Shown here piece after piece: positions 20,377 through 29,739 of a stretch of 64,000 nt of DNA. The stretch is taken from the NCBI RefSeq assembly GCF_003851685.1, contig NZ_CP027727.1, positions 1,488,001 to 1,552,000 of the forward strand. Direction: 5' to 3'. Below the pieces are notes generated by a model that was given only the letters and a program-made list of their open reading frames with translations, did no database searches and was not told the DNA's origin. Position 1 is the stretch's first letter. Every line of letters starts with the position of its first letter. Both the position numbers and the translations under genes were made by a program. The DNA comes from Pseudomonas sp. R5-89-07 (GTDB taxonomy: Bacteria; Pseudomonadota; Gammaproteobacteria; Pseudomonadales; Pseudomonadaceae).

Positions 20377-21377
20377 GCGCTGGCCTCCTCTTCGTCATCG
20401 CCATATTCGGTGCTGAAACCTTGGGCATCCAGGCCTTTCTCGCGCAGATGGCGCACCAGTACGCCAACCGAGCCGTGGGTGACCATTACCCGCTCGGCGC
20501 CGGTCTGTTCGATGGCCCACAACAGTCCGGGCCAATCGGCATGGTCCGACAGCACAAAGCCACGGTCGACCCCGCGCCGTCGTCGGGTGCCGCGCAGGCG
20601 CATCCAGCCGCTGGCGAAGGCGTCGCTGTAATCGCCAAAGCGGCGAATCCAGGTGCTGCCACCGGTGGAGGGCGGGGCGATGATCAGTGCCTGGCGCAGC
20701 AGTGGGTCGTTTTTCTTGAAGTCGCCGGCGTACAGCGTTTCGGGGATATAGATACCGGCTTCGCGGTACACCCGGTTCAGCGGCTCGACGGCGCCGTGGC
20801 TGAGGATCGGGCCGATGCTGGCGTCGATGCCATGGAGAATGCGCTGGGCCTTGCCGAACGAATAGCAGAACAGCACGCTGGCTTTGCCGACGGCGACATT
20901 GGCCTGCCACCAGTCATTAATGCCGGCAAAAATCTGTGCCTGTGGCTGCCAGCGATAGATCGGCAGGCCGAAGGTGGATTCGGTGATGAAGGTGTGGCAG
21001 CGCACCGGCTCGAAGGGGGCGCAAGTGCCATCGGGCTCGACCTTGTAGTCGCCGGACGCAACCCAGACTTCGCCCTGGTATTCCAGGCGCACCTGGGCTG
21101 AGCCCAGCACATGCCCGGCCGGATGAAAACTGATGGTCACACCGTGATGCACCAACGGCTCGCCGTAGGCCAGGGTTTGTAGGTTGATGTCCTGGCCCAG
21201 GCGCGAACGCAGAATGCCCTCGCCGGGGGCGGCGGCCAGGTAATGTTGATTGCCGGTGCGGGCGTGATCGCCGTGGGCATGGGTGATGACGGAGCGCTCC
21301 ACGGGGCGCCAGGGGTCGATGTAGAAATCACCGGCTGGACAATAGAGGCCTTCGGGTCTGGCGATGACAAGGTCCAT
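20373..21377 (-). CDS. Ligase-associated MBL-fold DNA exonuclease
   Basis: A 334-residue metallo-beta-lactamase/beta-CASP-like nuclease related to SNM1/Artemis and CPSF73. The metal motif HAHGDHAR is at about residues 33-40. HPAGHVLGSAQV, SGDYK and LSDHADWPGL carry further ligands. It is predicted to act as a 5' exonuclease in DNA damage repair with the ligase. It is the promoter-proximal gene of the pair, and the ligase start overlaps its stop. No LexA-type box was found upstream. Confidence 0.91.
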   Translation of the reverse strand: MDLVIARPEGLYCPAGDFYIDPWRPVERSVITHAHGDHARTGNQHYLAAAPGEGILRSRLGQDINLQTLAYGEPLVHHGVTISFHPAGHVLGSAQVRLEYQGEVWVASGDYKVEPDGTCAPFEPVRCHTFITESTFGLPIYRWQPQAQIFAGINDWWQANVAVGKASVLFCYSFGKAQRILHGIDASIGPILSHGAVEPLNRVYREAGIYIPETLYAGDFKKNDPLLRQALIIAPPSTGGSTWIRRFGDYSDAFASGWMRLRGTRRRRGVDRGFVLSDHADWPGLLWAIEQTGAERVMVTHGSVGVLVRHLREKGLDAQGFSTEYGDDEEEASA

Positions 21378-21457
21378 GGGGTGACCGGGGAGGTGGGCTT
21401 ATCATTTAGGAGGATATGACGGTGAGAGAAGTTCTATCTGAATGCATGGGGTCCAGA

Positions 21458-21547
21458 TGTGGGAGGGGGCTTGCTCCCGATAGCGGTGTGACAGTCAACA
21501 CATTCATTGACTGAACTACTGCTATCGGGAGCAAGCCCCCTCCCACA
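21458..21547. repeat. REP doublet (REPIN), 90-bp face-to-face type
   Basis: TGTGGGAGGGGGCTTGCT opens the element and its inverted partner AGCAAGCCCCCTCCCACA closes it. Both halves share the T variant (CTTGCTCCCGATAGC), so the pair was copied or corrected as a unit. It lies between the upstream ends of the exonuclease gene and the quiP stop. Confidence 0.92.
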
Positions 21548-21578
21548 TTTGGATTCGGTTTCTTCTGAGAAAACCGGG

Positions 21579-24020
21579 TTACTTGGCGGGTGTCAGGGTC
21601 AGCCGGTTTTTTCCGTACACCTTGTCGAAGTTCTGCGGCTGCATCGGGAAGCTCAGGTATTGCGCCTTGAGCGACGGGTCGATGCCGTTGGCATAGTTCG
21701 GGCTGGCCGGGTTGCCGGACTGGCCGATGCCACCCTGGCCCATCATCGGTTCCGGCTGGCCGAAGTCGACGATCATGCGCAACGCCGACGCCTGGCTCAC
21801 GTTGAAATCCTCCCCCCAGGTGTACGGCGCCGAATTCAGGGTGTTGTGGTCGCCACCGCTGGCCAACGGGCCACGGATGACCTGGCCGCTGGTGTTCTTC
21901 CAGGTGATGGTGTGCAGCTTGCCCCACTGCCAGCTCTTGTGATCGGCACCCAACAAACTCTCGCCGCTGCTGATCGCAGCGGCCAGCGTGCGTGCCAGGA
22001 TCGCCGGCTTGTCTTCCTTGAGCGGCGTGCGTGTGTCATCCCAGAGCGGACTGTCTTCGCGCCCCAGCAAGTGGTCGGCGATGGCTGCGTAGGAGACGTT
22101 GGCGTTGCTGACAAAGGCGTTCCAGCTGGCGCTGTGTTCGGGGCCGAGTTTGTCGAGGAAAATCTGCCTGGCACTTTCCTGCAGGAACAGCTCGTACACC
22201 GCCGCGTCGGCGGACGTTGGCGCAAGGCGCCCATCGAAAGCCATCAGCCGGCCGAGTGCTTCGCGTGCCTTGGCCTGCTCGGCGGCGGGCAGCGCATCGA
22301 TGGCCTGTTTCAGCGGCTGGGCCATGCCTGGCGCCTGGAACATGCCCTTGAGTTTCGCGGCGAAGGTGGTGGTCTGGTCATATTGCATGGCGATCAGGCT
22401 GCGGCTGTCGTGCTTGCCGGCGTTGGCCAATTGCGCCAGGCGCTCGCTGCGCTCCGGTGCAGCCCAGGAGTTGGACAGCTGCATGCCATAGCCGCGCGGT
22501 GCGGTACGCTGGTTGGCGGTGCCGATCCAGCCTTGAGCCGGGTCCTGGTCATAGGGGTGCAGCATCGCGTCGGCGTAACCGTCCCAGTCAAAGCGCGTGT
22601 CCCAGCCCGGCGAGGGCAGCAGGCCTTCGCCTTCGCGGCGGTTGGGGAAGCGGCCGGTGACCTGCCAGCCGATGTTGCTGGCGTCGGCGAAAATCATGTT
22701 CAACGCAATCGCGCGAATTTCGCGGGTGGCGTCCGAGGCCTTGCCGGCGTTTTGCGCGCGGGACAGGTCGAAGAACGCATCCAGGCTCTTGTCCTCCTTT
22801 AAGTCGGCGGTTTGCAGGGCCAGGCCAAAACCGTTGGTGAGGGCCTGGCTGCTGTTGAGCAAGGCGCCGTGGCGGGTTTCATACACCACTTCGCGAATCG
22901 AGCGCTGGCCTTTGATGAAGAAGGTCTCGTTACGCACGCCGGCCGGTAGCCATTTGCCGTTGTTCTCGTAGTACAACGCGCTGCCCTGGCGCTTGACCTT
23001 CTCCAGGAACAAGTCCTGGGTGTCGCCCTTGACCGCGCTCATGCTCCACGCCACCTTGCCGTTGAAGCCCGACAGCAGGGTGGGCAGACCGGCGATCGAT
23101 GCGCCCACCGCCTGATATTTCGGCGCGCGGATCTGCACATAGCTCCAGGGTGACGGCGCTTGTGGCTGGGCGGCGATGTCGTTGGCCAGCAGGCTTTTGC
23201 CACTGCGGCTGCGTTGCGGCCCGATGGCCCAATTGCTGGAGGTGGTAACGCCCAACGCGTTGAGGCTGTTGAGTTGCTGGCTGACCGTGTCCAAGCCGGC
23301 GAGGCCCGTGATCTGGCTCAGGTTCACACCCTTGAGCTTGTCGGCTTCGGCCAGCGGGATTGCTTCGTCCGGCGCGCTGGGGATAAGCCAGGCGAGCTTG
23401 TCCACACCGAATTTTTGCGCCAGCACCAGCGATGAAATTTCCTGCTGCAGGTTGCTCGACTCGCTGAAGTTCAGCAGGCAGAACAGCAGCGCCGAATCTT
23501 CCGGCTTCCAGTACTCGGGCTTGTAGCCGGTCTGGGCCAGGTCGGTCGGCAGCTTGTCGCGGTAGCGGAACAGGTAGGCGTTGACGCCCCGTGCGTAGAC
23601 TTCAAAGAAGCGCTTGAGCCGTGGCGATGAGGCGTTGTACAGCTCGCCGGCGCTCTTTTTGAGGTTGACCGCGCGCATGAAGCGGTCGACATCGAGCACC
23701 TCGGGGCCGGACATTTCCGCCAGGCGGCCCTGGGCCAGCAGGCGCAAGGTGACCATCTGGGTGATCCGGTCGGTGGCGTGCACATAGCCGAGGCTGAACA
23801 GCGCGTCGTGGAAGGTGTTGCTCTCGATCAGCGGCATGCCCTGGGCATTGCGGCGTATGGACACGTTTTGCGCGAGGCCCTTGATCGGCTGTACGCCGGC
23901 AACGGGGGGCAGGGTGTCCTGGGTGTTCTGGAGCTGGCAACCAGCCAGGCTCAATGCACTGGCCACTGCCGCGGCAACGCCGAACCGGGGAATAAAATGT
24001 GTAAGGGCTGGCGAGGCCAT
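21579..24020 (-). CDS. quiP: Penicillin-amidase family acylase (QuiP-type AHL acylase)
   Basis: An 813-residue Ntn-hydrolase precursor. The start at 24020 has AGGAGC upstream and gives a lipobox, LSLAGC, with Cys28. The maturation site lies in [12 protein letters not shown], so the likely N-terminal nucleophile of the beta chain is Ser262. Other family landmarks are [13 protein letters not shown] and the late [10 protein letters not shown] region. In P. aeruginosa QuiP degrades long-chain acyl-homoserine lactones. The ortholog call rests on size and on the following neighbours (SEC-C proteins, ychJ, dinG, pdxH). AHL activity is not proven by sequence. Confidence 0.85.
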   Translation of the reverse strand: MASPALTHFIPRFGVAAAVASALSLAGCQLQNTQDTLPPVAGVQPIKGLAQNVSIRRNAQGMPLIESNTFHDALFSLGYVHATDRITQMVTLRLLAQGRLAEMSGPEVLDVDRFMRAVNLKKSAGELYNASSPRLKRFFEVYARGVNAYLFRYRDKLPTDLAQTGYKPEYWKPEDSALLFCLLNFSESSNLQQEISSLVLAQKFGVDKLAWLIPSAPDEAIPLAEADKLKGVNLSQITGLAGLDTVSQQLNSLNALGVTTSSNWAIGPQRSRSGKSLLANDIAAQPQAPSPWSYVQIRAPKYQAVGASIAGLPTLLSGFNGKVAWSMSAVKGDTQDLFLEKVKRQGSALYYENNGKWLPAGVRNETFFIKGQRSIREVVYETRHGALLNSSQALTNGFGLALQTADLKEDKSLDAFFDLSRAQNAGKASDATREIRAIALNMIFADASNIGWQVTGRFPNRREGEGLLPSPGWDTRFDWDGYADAMLHPYDQDPAQGWIGTANQRTAPRGYGMQLSNSWAAPERSERLAQLANAGKHDSRSLIAMQYDQTTTFAAKLKGMFQAPGMAQPLKQAIDALPAAEQAKAREALGRLMAFDGRLAPTSADAAVYELFLQESARQIFLDKLGPEHSASWNAFVSNANVSYAAIADHLLGREDSPLWDDTRTPLKEDKPAILARTLAAAISSGESLLGADHKSWQWGKLHTITWKNTSGQVIRGPLASGGDHNTLNSAPYTWGEDFNVSQASALRMIVDFGQPEPMMGQGGIGQSGNPASPNYANGIDPSLKAQYLSFPMQPQNFDKVYGKNRLTLTPAK

Positions 24021-24123
24021 GGCAAAGCTCCTGCGGGGGGGTAGCGTCATTAAAGGCGCTACGTTAGTGAGCGCGGTGAAACGACGCAAGCGGGAGTTTT
24101 GTAATTGCGTATGCGCACACCAA

Positions 24124-24213
24124 TGTGGGAGGGGGCTTGCCCCCGATAGCGGTGCATCAGTCTATATAGGCATTGACTGATTGACCGCTGTCGGGAGCAA
24201 GCCCCCTCCCACA
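24124..24213. repeat. REP doublet (REPIN), 90-bp face-to-face type
   Basis: TGTGGGAGGGGGCTTGCC starts at 24124, and the partner ends CTCCCACA at 24213 with one internal change (TGTCGGGAGC in place of TATCGGGGGC). It separates quiP from the upstream SEC-C gene on the minus strand. Confidence 0.92.
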
Positions 24214-24232
24214 GTTTAAATTTTCAAGTGGC

Positions 24233-24433
24233 TTAAGCGCCGTGGCACTTTTTGAACTTCTTCTCGCTGCCGCAGGGGCAAGGGTCGTTGCGGCCCACGT
24301 CTTTCAACGCGTTGCGCACGGGCTCCTGATGAGCGTGGCCGCAGTTCGGGCCGTGGACATGGCCGTGGTCGTGATCATGGTGATCGTGATCGTGGTTGCA
24401 GTCAGGACCATGGACATGGGGTTGCTGAGTCAT
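24233..24433 (-). CDS. Small His-rich SEC-C zinc-binding protein
   Basis: A 66-residue protein in two parts. Residues 1-36 are extremely His/Asp-rich ([20 protein letters not shown], then [11 protein letters not shown]). The C-terminus is a SEC-C motif, [17 protein letters not shown], which binds zinc. Such a His tract suggests nickel, zinc or cobalt sequestration or metallochaperone function; this is inference. Its ATG overlaps the stop of the upstream lipoprotein gene (ATGA). Confidence 0.85.
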   Translation of the reverse strand: MTQQPHVHGPDCNHDHDHHDHDHGHVHGPNCGHAHQEPVRNALKDVGRNDPCPCGSEKKFKKCHGA

Positions 24434-24912
24434 CGATGTCGCTCCGGAATAAAATCGCCGGGGATTATCTCGCCATTGTGGGCCACCTGCACGTCATTAC
24501 CGATGAATAATCCGGTTTTCAGCTCGCCTTCCAGGCGATAGGGCACGGGGCGCTCGGGATTTTTCAGCATCTGCACTACATCGCGTATGCGTGGCCACAG
24601 GTTGGTGCGTACCGAGACCCTGAAGAATTTATGGCTGCGCGGCGGTACGGTCAGCCATTCGTTGGACTCACCTTCGGTCAGCACCAGATCGCCGAGGGTG
24701 ACCTTGTAGATCAGGCCGCGCACGGTCAGGTCGGCATCGTCGCGGTTGTCCACGCGAAAGTAGAGTTTGAACTTCTGCTCCAGCAGCTTGGCCCGCACCA
24801 CTTCGACGTTGACCAGTGAAACGTGGGGCGGCGGCGCATCGTCTTCGAACCACGAGGCGCAGCCGGTCAGGCCCAGGGTTAACGCCAGCATCAAGCCGAA
24901 GGTGCGAAGCAT
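24430..24912 (-). CDS. LEA type 2 / WHy-domain lipoprotein
   Basis: A 160-residue lipoprotein. The start at 24912 gives a signal peptide ending LGLTGC. The mature part carries the WHy/LEA14 pattern ([20 protein letters not shown], then [19 protein letters not shown]), a beta-sandwich seen in desiccation-related proteins. The function in bacteria is unknown. It lies between ychJ and the His-rich SEC-C gene and overlaps the latter by 4 bases. Confidence 0.85.
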   Translation of the reverse strand: MLRTFGLMLALTLGLTGCASWFEDDAPPPHVSLVNVEVVRAKLLEQKFKLYFRVDNRDDADLTVRGLIYKVTLGDLVLTEGESNEWLTVPPRSHKFFRVSVRTNLWPRIRDVVQMLKNPERPVPYRLEGELKTGLFIGNDVQVAHNGEIIPGDFIPERHR

Positions 24913-24934
24913 TGGCGTTATCCCTGTCAGGTTG

Positions 24935-25405
24935 CTAAAAGTAGCTGGAACAGCACTTCTTGAATTTCTGCCCGCTGCCACACAAACATACATCATTACG
25001 CCCGGCCTTCACCTCCACCGTCGGATCGATGAAGTACCAGCGCCCCTCGTTCTGTACGAAAGAAGAGCGTTCGCGGTGGCTATGCTCGCCAGCGCTGTCA
25101 TGCCAGCGTGCGGTGAAGGTCACGAAGGCGTGTTCCGGTTGGCCGCCGAATACCTCCGAGCTTTCCACTTCAAGGCCGAGCCAGGTGCTTTGGGCGCTCC
25201 AGGCGGCAATGGCGTCGCGGTCCAGGCCAGCCTGCTGTGCGGGCAGGGTGGTGCTCACCAGATAGTTCACCAGGCCCAGCACGTAGGCGCTGTAACGCGA
25301 ACGCATCAGCGCCGCGGCACACGGCGCGGGGTGGCCGGCGTGGTAATGGCCGCAGCAGGCATCCAGCAGGTTGCCACTGCCGCAGGGGCAAATGGATGTA
25401 CTCAT
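24935..25405 (-). CDS. YchJ family protein with two SEC-C motifs
   Basis: A 156-residue YchJ/DUF1186-like protein. A SEC-C motif is present at each end: [17 protein letters not shown] near the N-terminus and [13 protein letters not shown] near the C-terminus. The central NTF2-like domain contains [18 protein letters not shown] and [13 protein letters not shown]. The start at 25405 removes 28 residues that do not resemble the family. The function is unknown. The gene is 4 nt downstream of the next one on the same strand. Confidence 0.88.
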   Translation of the reverse strand: MSTSICPCGSGNLLDACCGHYHAGHPAPCAAALMRSRYSAYVLGLVNYLVSTTLPAQQAGLDRDAIAAWSAQSTWLGLEVESSEVFGGQPEHAFVTFTARWHDSAGEHSHRERSSFVQNEGRWYFIDPTVEVKAGRNDVCLCGSGQKFKKCCSSYF

Positions 25406-25409
25406 CGTG

Positions 25410-25907
25410 TTACCACCAATACTTTCCAAAATTTTCCGGGTTGGCCCAGAAGCGTGCGTTGAGCCAGTCCGGTACTTGTTTATAGTCAAGCAGATCGTAG
25501 GTAAACAGCGTCAGCACCTGTTCATCGCGCTGGAATCGCTCACCGGCCTGCAGGGCCAGGGAGAAAAAATCGGTGTCCTTCCAGTCGCAGGCGCCCAGGT
25601 CCACCAGCACCGCGATGCGGCTGGCATTGAGGTTGCGGATGCCACCCAGTAATGTCAGACCCTGGGGTTTGGGCAGGTGTTCAAGGCAATCGACCACCAG
25701 CGCCAGGTCAAAACGCTGCGCCGCCAGTTCGGCCGGCAGCGGGCCAGGCGGGGCCACGCTGACCAGCACCTCGGGGTGCGCCGCTTTAAACGCATCCAGC
25801 GCGGGAAACTGGCTGGCGCCCAACAGCAACAGGCGTTTGGGGGCGTGCAGGTCCAGCAGCGCAGCCAGCGCTTGCTGGGGCGTACGGGAAGAAATACCAG
25901 CGGTCAT
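25410..25907 (-). CDS. Hypothetical protein, DUF6231-like
   Basis: A 165-residue protein resembling a short class I methyltransferase fold. [17 protein letters not shown] could be strand 1 and loop, and [14 protein letters not shown] resembles the DxxEH step. A full SAM-binding glycine loop is missing. The C-terminus is aromatic ([18 protein letters not shown]). I recall it as a Pseudomonas family (DUF6231), usually next to ychJ, as here. The function is unknown. Confidence 0.75.
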   Translation of the reverse strand: MTAGISSRTPQQALAALLDLHAPKRLLLLGASQFPALDAFKAAHPEVLVSVAPPGPLPAELAAQRFDLALVVDCLEHLPKPQGLTLLGGIRNLNASRIAVLVDLGACDWKDTDFFSLALQAGERFQRDEQVLTLFTYDLLDYKQVPDWLNARFWANPENFGKYWW

Positions 25908-26078
25908 CGCAGATCCTCACATCAGGACCGTAGAGACTAGCGCGGCTGGGCGTGCGGGCCTAGGGCATTCCAGTCAATACTGCGGGTGGCTGAAGTTTTT
26001 TGATCCTTCACTGGCAAATCGCCCGTAGAAGTCGTTACTGTGCGTCCAAAGAAAAATTTGAAAACACTCGGGAGCCCC

Positions 26079-26840
26079 ATGATGCGTAAGGTTTTTCTGC
26101 TGGCCCTGTTGGTCAGCCCCGTTGCCCTGGCCCAGAGTGTCAGTGTCGAGACCAATTCGTTGATGCGCCTGCCCAGCAGCACCAGCGTGTTGCAGCTCGA
26201 GCGCCTGGACGTGGCGGACTACGGCACCCTGCTGATTCCGGCCACCATCGGCCAGATCTCGGTGGAGCAACTGCATCTGGGGCGTGACGCACGTATCGCC
26301 ATTGTCCCTGGCAATACCGCGCTGCAGCTACAGGTGCGCCAGGCTCAATTGGAGCACGGCAGCCAGATCACTTCCCGCGGCGCGCCTGGCACCCATGAAA
26401 AACCAGCCAAGGCCGGACGTGACTTGACCTTGCGCATTGATTCGCTGACAGCCGAAGAACTCTCGGTGGATGCCCGTGGTGGCGCTGGCGCCCAAGGGTA
26501 TGCGGGCCTGGACGGTGCCAACGGCGAAGACCCAGGGTGTACGTGGGGTTCGGCGGGGCGCGGGTTCAACGGTGACAACGGCGGCAATGGCCTGCCGGGG
26601 GCGGCGGGCGCAGCGGTGCGTGTCGAGCTGCCTCAGGACTTTCCTGGCGACCGGATCAAGGTCTGGGTGGATGGCGGCGCAGGTGGTTTGGCCGGCGTAG
26701 CAGGCAAGCCTGGCAAGGGCGGGCAGTCCAAGGGCTGCCTGGTGTACCGCGCCGACGGCGGCGAAAAAGGCCGGCCGGGCTTGGAAGGGCAGCCGGGGCC
26801 GGTGGGGCCGGCGGGGTCTGTGACCATTCAAAGGCTTTGA
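26079..26840 (+). CDS. Secreted collagen-like protein
   Basis: A 253-residue exported protein. The signal peptide MMRKVFLLALLVSPVALAQ is clear. Residues about 20-140 are rich in beta structure. Two glycine-repeat blocks follow: GAGAQGYAGLDGANGEDPG with FNGDNGGNGLPGAAGAAG-like units, and GGAGGLAGVAGKPGKGG to GRPGLEGQPGPVGPAG. The repeats have Gly at every third position for parts of their length. GGGAG precedes the ATG; a second ATG at 26082 is possible. The function is unknown, perhaps surface adhesion. Confidence 0.8.
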   Translation: MMRKVFLLALLVSPVALAQSVSVETNSLMRLPSSTSVLQLERLDVADYGTLLIPATIGQISVEQLHLGRDARIAIVPGNTALQLQVRQAQLEHGSQITSRGAPGTHEKPAKAGRDLTLRIDSLTAEELSVDARGGAGAQGYAGLDGANGEDPGCTWGSAGRGFNGDNGGNGLPGAAGAAVRVELPQDFPGDRIKVWVDGGAGGLAGVAGKPGKGGQSKGCLVYRADGGEKGRPGLEGQPGPVGPAGSVTIQRL

Positions 26841-26858
26841 GTCGTCTGGTAGTCCGCC

Positions 26859-26929
26859 ATCGGGGGCAAGCCCCCTCCCACCTTGGGAGCGCATTCCAAA
26901 TGTGGGAGGGGGCTTGCCCCCGATAGCGG
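26859..26929. repeat. REP doublet, 71-bp back-to-back type
   Basis: ATCGGGGGCAAGCCCCCTCC starts at 26859 and TGTGGGAGGGGGCTTGCC starts at 26901. The two halves point outward, in the opposite layout to the 90-bp elements. It lies between the convergent collagen-like and CopD-like genes. Confidence 0.9.
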
Positions 26930-26942
26930 TCTACAGATTCGC

Positions 26943-27407
26943 TTAAAACATCGGCCGAGCCGAAGCAATCGCCACCACCACCAGTCCCACGATCAGATTG
27001 ATCCCCACCAACTTGCGGATCTGCCCCAGTGCCGCCGCGCCCGCCGGCCAATCCTCGGCCGCCACCGCCGCCTTCAGCGCCGGAAACTTCAACGCCTGGA
27101 TGCGGATAAACAGCGCCGTCATCACCAGGTACAAGCCCATCATCACCTGCACATAGCGCGGCGCAGTCTCAAAGCCATTGAAACGCAAGTGCAGCAGGCC
27201 GACGCCGCTGATCGGCAAAATCAGCACCGCCACCCACACCCAGACAAAAAAACGTTGAAACACATTTGCCCACAGCTTGAGTCGGGCAGGGCCCTCAAGC
27301 GCCGTCATGGCGGCGGGGCGCAGGATCATCCAGGCGAAAAACATACCGCCGACCCAGATCAAGGCGGCCAATACATGCAGGGTGTAAGCGAGGCTAAACG
27401 CGGTCAT
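26943..27407 (-). CDS. CopD-like four-helix membrane protein
   Basis: A 154-residue protein with four membrane segments. TLHVLAALIWVGGMFFAWMI is the first, with a His and the WVGGMFF pattern typical of CopD/YgaP-type proteins. Others are VWVWVAVLILPISGVGLL, VMMGLYLVMTALFI and GINLIVGLVVVAIASAR. It may bind heme or copper, but no family member of this size with known function is recognised with certainty. Confidence 0.8.
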   Translation of the reverse strand: MTAFSLAYTLHVLAALIWVGGMFFAWMILRPAAMTALEGPARLKLWANVFQRFFVWVWVAVLILPISGVGLLHLRFNGFETAPRYVQVMMGLYLVMTALFIRIQALKFPALKAAVAAEDWPAGAAALGQIRKLVGINLIVGLVVVAIASARPMF

Positions 27408-27468
27408 TGTGGTACTCCGTTCTGCGCGGGATTAATTAGCGGGGTATGATAGCGGCCGATCCGAACCA

Positions 27469-27484
27469 CTGAAAATTTATCCAG
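27469..27484 (+). promoter_or_regulatory. LexA-like SOS box upstream of dinG
   Basis: CTGAAAATTTATCCAG fits the CTG-N10-CAG LexA pattern with an AT-rich centre. It ends 22 nt before the dinG ATG. dinG is a damage-inducible gene in E. coli, so LexA control here would be expected. The match is to the core of the consensus only. Confidence 0.6.
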
Positions 27485-27506
27485 CGTTTTTTGCGCCCGA
27501 CTATCC

Positions 27507-29651
27507 ATGATCAGCACTGAACTCAAAACCACGATCCAGGGCGCCTATTCGCGTTTTCTCGAAGCCAAGAGCTTGAAACCGCGCTACGGCCAACGCCTGA
27601 TGATCGCCGAAGTGGCGAAAGTCCTCGGGGATATCGACACGGACGACGAGGGTCGCCGCGCGGGCGAACCGGCGGTCGTGGCCGTCGAGGCCGGCACCGG
27701 CACCGGCAAGACCGTGGCCTACAGCCTGGCTGCGATCCCCACCGCCAAGGCCGCGGGCAAGCGCCTGGTGATCGCTACGGCGACCGTCGCACTGCAGGAG
27801 CAGATTGTCTACAAGGACCTGCCCGACCTGATGCGCAATAGCGGCCTGAGCTTTACCTTCGCCCTGGCCAAGGGGCGTGGCCGCTACATGTGCCTGTCCA
27901 AGCTCGACGTGTTGCTGCAGGAAGGCCACGCGCAAACCGCCACGGCCTCGCTGTTCGAAGAAGAAGGCTTCAAGATCGAGGTCGACGAGGCCAGTCAGAA
28001 GTTGTTTACCAGCATGATCGAGAAGCTCGCCGGCAATAAGTGGGACGGCGACCGCGACAGCTGGCCCACCGCCCTGGAAGACGCCGACTGGGCGCGCCTG
28101 ACCACCGACCATAGCCAGTGCACCAACCGCCATTGCCCCAACTTCGGTCAGTGCGCCTTCTACAAGGCCCGCGAAGGCATGGGCAAGGTCGACGTGATCG
28201 TCACCAACCACGACATGGTGCTGGCCGACCTGGCCCTGGGCGGCGGCGCCGTGCTGCCAGACCCGCGCGACACCCTGTACGTGTTCGACGAAGGCCACCA
28301 TCTGCCGGACAAGGCCATCGGCCACTTTGCCCATTACACGCGGCTGCGCTCTACCGCCGACTGGCTGGAAACCACCGCCAAGAACCTCACCAAGCTGCTG
28401 GCCCAGCATCCGCTGCCGGGCGACCTGGGCAAGTTGATCGAACAGGTGCCGGAGCTGGCGCGGGAGATCAAGACCCAGCAGCAGTTCATGTTCAGCGCCT
28501 GCGAGCAGGTGGCCGACTTCAAGCCCGGCGAAGACGTGGAAGGCCGTGAGCGGCCGCGTCACCGGTTTGTGGGCGGGATGATTCCCGAGCATATGCGCGA
28601 AATGGGTATCGAACTGAAGAAGGGCTTTTCACGCCTGACCGACCTGTTTACCCGTCTCACGGACTTGCTCAAGGAAGGCATGGATGGCGAGGTCAACATC
28701 GGCATCGCCAGTAACCAGGCCGAAGAATGGTACCCGCTGTTTGGCAGCCTGCTGTCTCGCTCCCAGGGCAACTGGGAGTTGTGGACGGCGTTCACCGTCG
28801 AAGACCCGGAAGACAACCCGCCCATGGCGCGCTGGCTGACCTTGTCGGAAAGCGGTGCGCTGTTCGATATCGAGGTCAACGCCAGCCCGATCCTTGCTGC
28901 CGAAATGTTGCGCCGCAACCTGTGGAACGTGGCCTACGGCTGCCTGGTGACCTCGGCTACGCTGACCGCCCTGGGTACTTTCGACCGCTTCCGCATGCGC
29001 GCCGGCCTGCCGAAAAAGGCCGTCACGGCGGTGGTGCCGAGCCCATTCCACCATGCTGACGCTGGCGTACTGCGGGTACCCGACCTCAAGGCCGACCCAC
29101 GGGACGCGGCGGCGCACACGGCGGCGATCATCCGCGACCTGCCCGAGCTGGTCGAAGGTTCGCGGGGCACCCTGGTGCTGTTTTCGTCGCGCAAACAGAT
29201 GCAGGACGTATTCGACGGCCTTGACCGAGACTGGCGTAAACAAGTGTTTATCCAGGGCAACCTGTCCAAGCAGGAAACCTTGAACAAGCACAAGGCGCGC
29301 GTCGATGGCGGTGATTCCAGCGTGCTGTTCGGCCTGGCGAGCTTTGCCGAGGGCGTGGACTTGCCTGGCGCCTACTGCGAACACGTGGTCATCGCCAAGA
29401 TTCCGTTTTCGGTACCCGATGACCCGGTCGAGGCCGCGCTGGCCGAATGGATCGAAGCTCGAGGCGGCAACCCATTCATGGAAATCTCGGTGCCCGATGC
29501 TTCCCTGAAGCTGGTGCAGGCCTGCGGGCGCTTGCTGCGCACCGAGCAGGACCGCGGCACCATCACCTTGCTCGATCGCCGCCTGGTCACCCAGCGCTAT
29601 GGCAAGGCGATCCTGAATGCCTTGCCGCCGTTCAGGCGCGAAATTTCTTAA
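27507..29651 (+). CDS. dinG: ATP-dependent DNA helicase DinG
   Basis: A 714-residue XPD-like 5'-3' helicase. Walker A is EAGTGTGKTVAY. Iron-sulphur cluster cysteines are seen in MCLSKLD and in CTNRHCPNFGQCAFY. Motif II is FDEGHHLPD and motif VI QACGRLLRTEQDRG. DinG removes R-loops and D-loops and helps replication pass transcribed regions. A LexA-like box lies just upstream. It is followed on the same strand by a glycosidase gene, with an 88-bp gap. Confidence 0.96.
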   Translation: MISTELKTTIQGAYSRFLEAKSLKPRYGQRLMIAEVAKVLGDIDTDDEGRRAGEPAVVAVEAGTGTGKTVAYSLAAIPTAKAAGKRLVIATATVALQEQIVYKDLPDLMRNSGLSFTFALAKGRGRYMCLSKLDVLLQEGHAQTATASLFEEEGFKIEVDEASQKLFTSMIEKLAGNKWDGDRDSWPTALEDADWARLTTDHSQCTNRHCPNFGQCAFYKAREGMGKVDVIVTNHDMVLADLALGGGAVLPDPRDTLYVFDEGHHLPDKAIGHFAHYTRLRSTADWLETTAKNLTKLLAQHPLPGDLGKLIEQVPELAREIKTQQQFMFSACEQVADFKPGEDVEGRERPRHRFVGGMIPEHMREMGIELKKGFSRLTDLFTRLTDLLKEGMDGEVNIGIASNQAEEWYPLFGSLLSRSQGNWELWTAFTVEDPEDNPPMARWLTLSESGALFDIEVNASPILAAEMLRRNLWNVAYGCLVTSATLTALGTFDRFRMRAGLPKKAVTAVVPSPFHHADAGVLRVPDLKADPRDAAAHTAAIIRDLPELVEGSRGTLVLFSSRKQMQDVFDGLDRDWRKQVFIQGNLSKQETLNKHKARVDGGDSSVLFGLASFAEGVDLPGAYCEHVVIAKIPFSVPDDPVEAALAEWIEARGGNPFMEISVPDASLKLVQACGRLLRTEQDRGTITLLDRRLVTQRYGKAILNALPPFRREIS

Positions 29652-29739
29652 GCCACCGTGGGCGAATTCGCCCACTTCGTGGTCTATCTCATGTATGTCA
29701 TCAGGCCAGTCATCGGCCGTTTGGGAGAACCTTGTTCGT

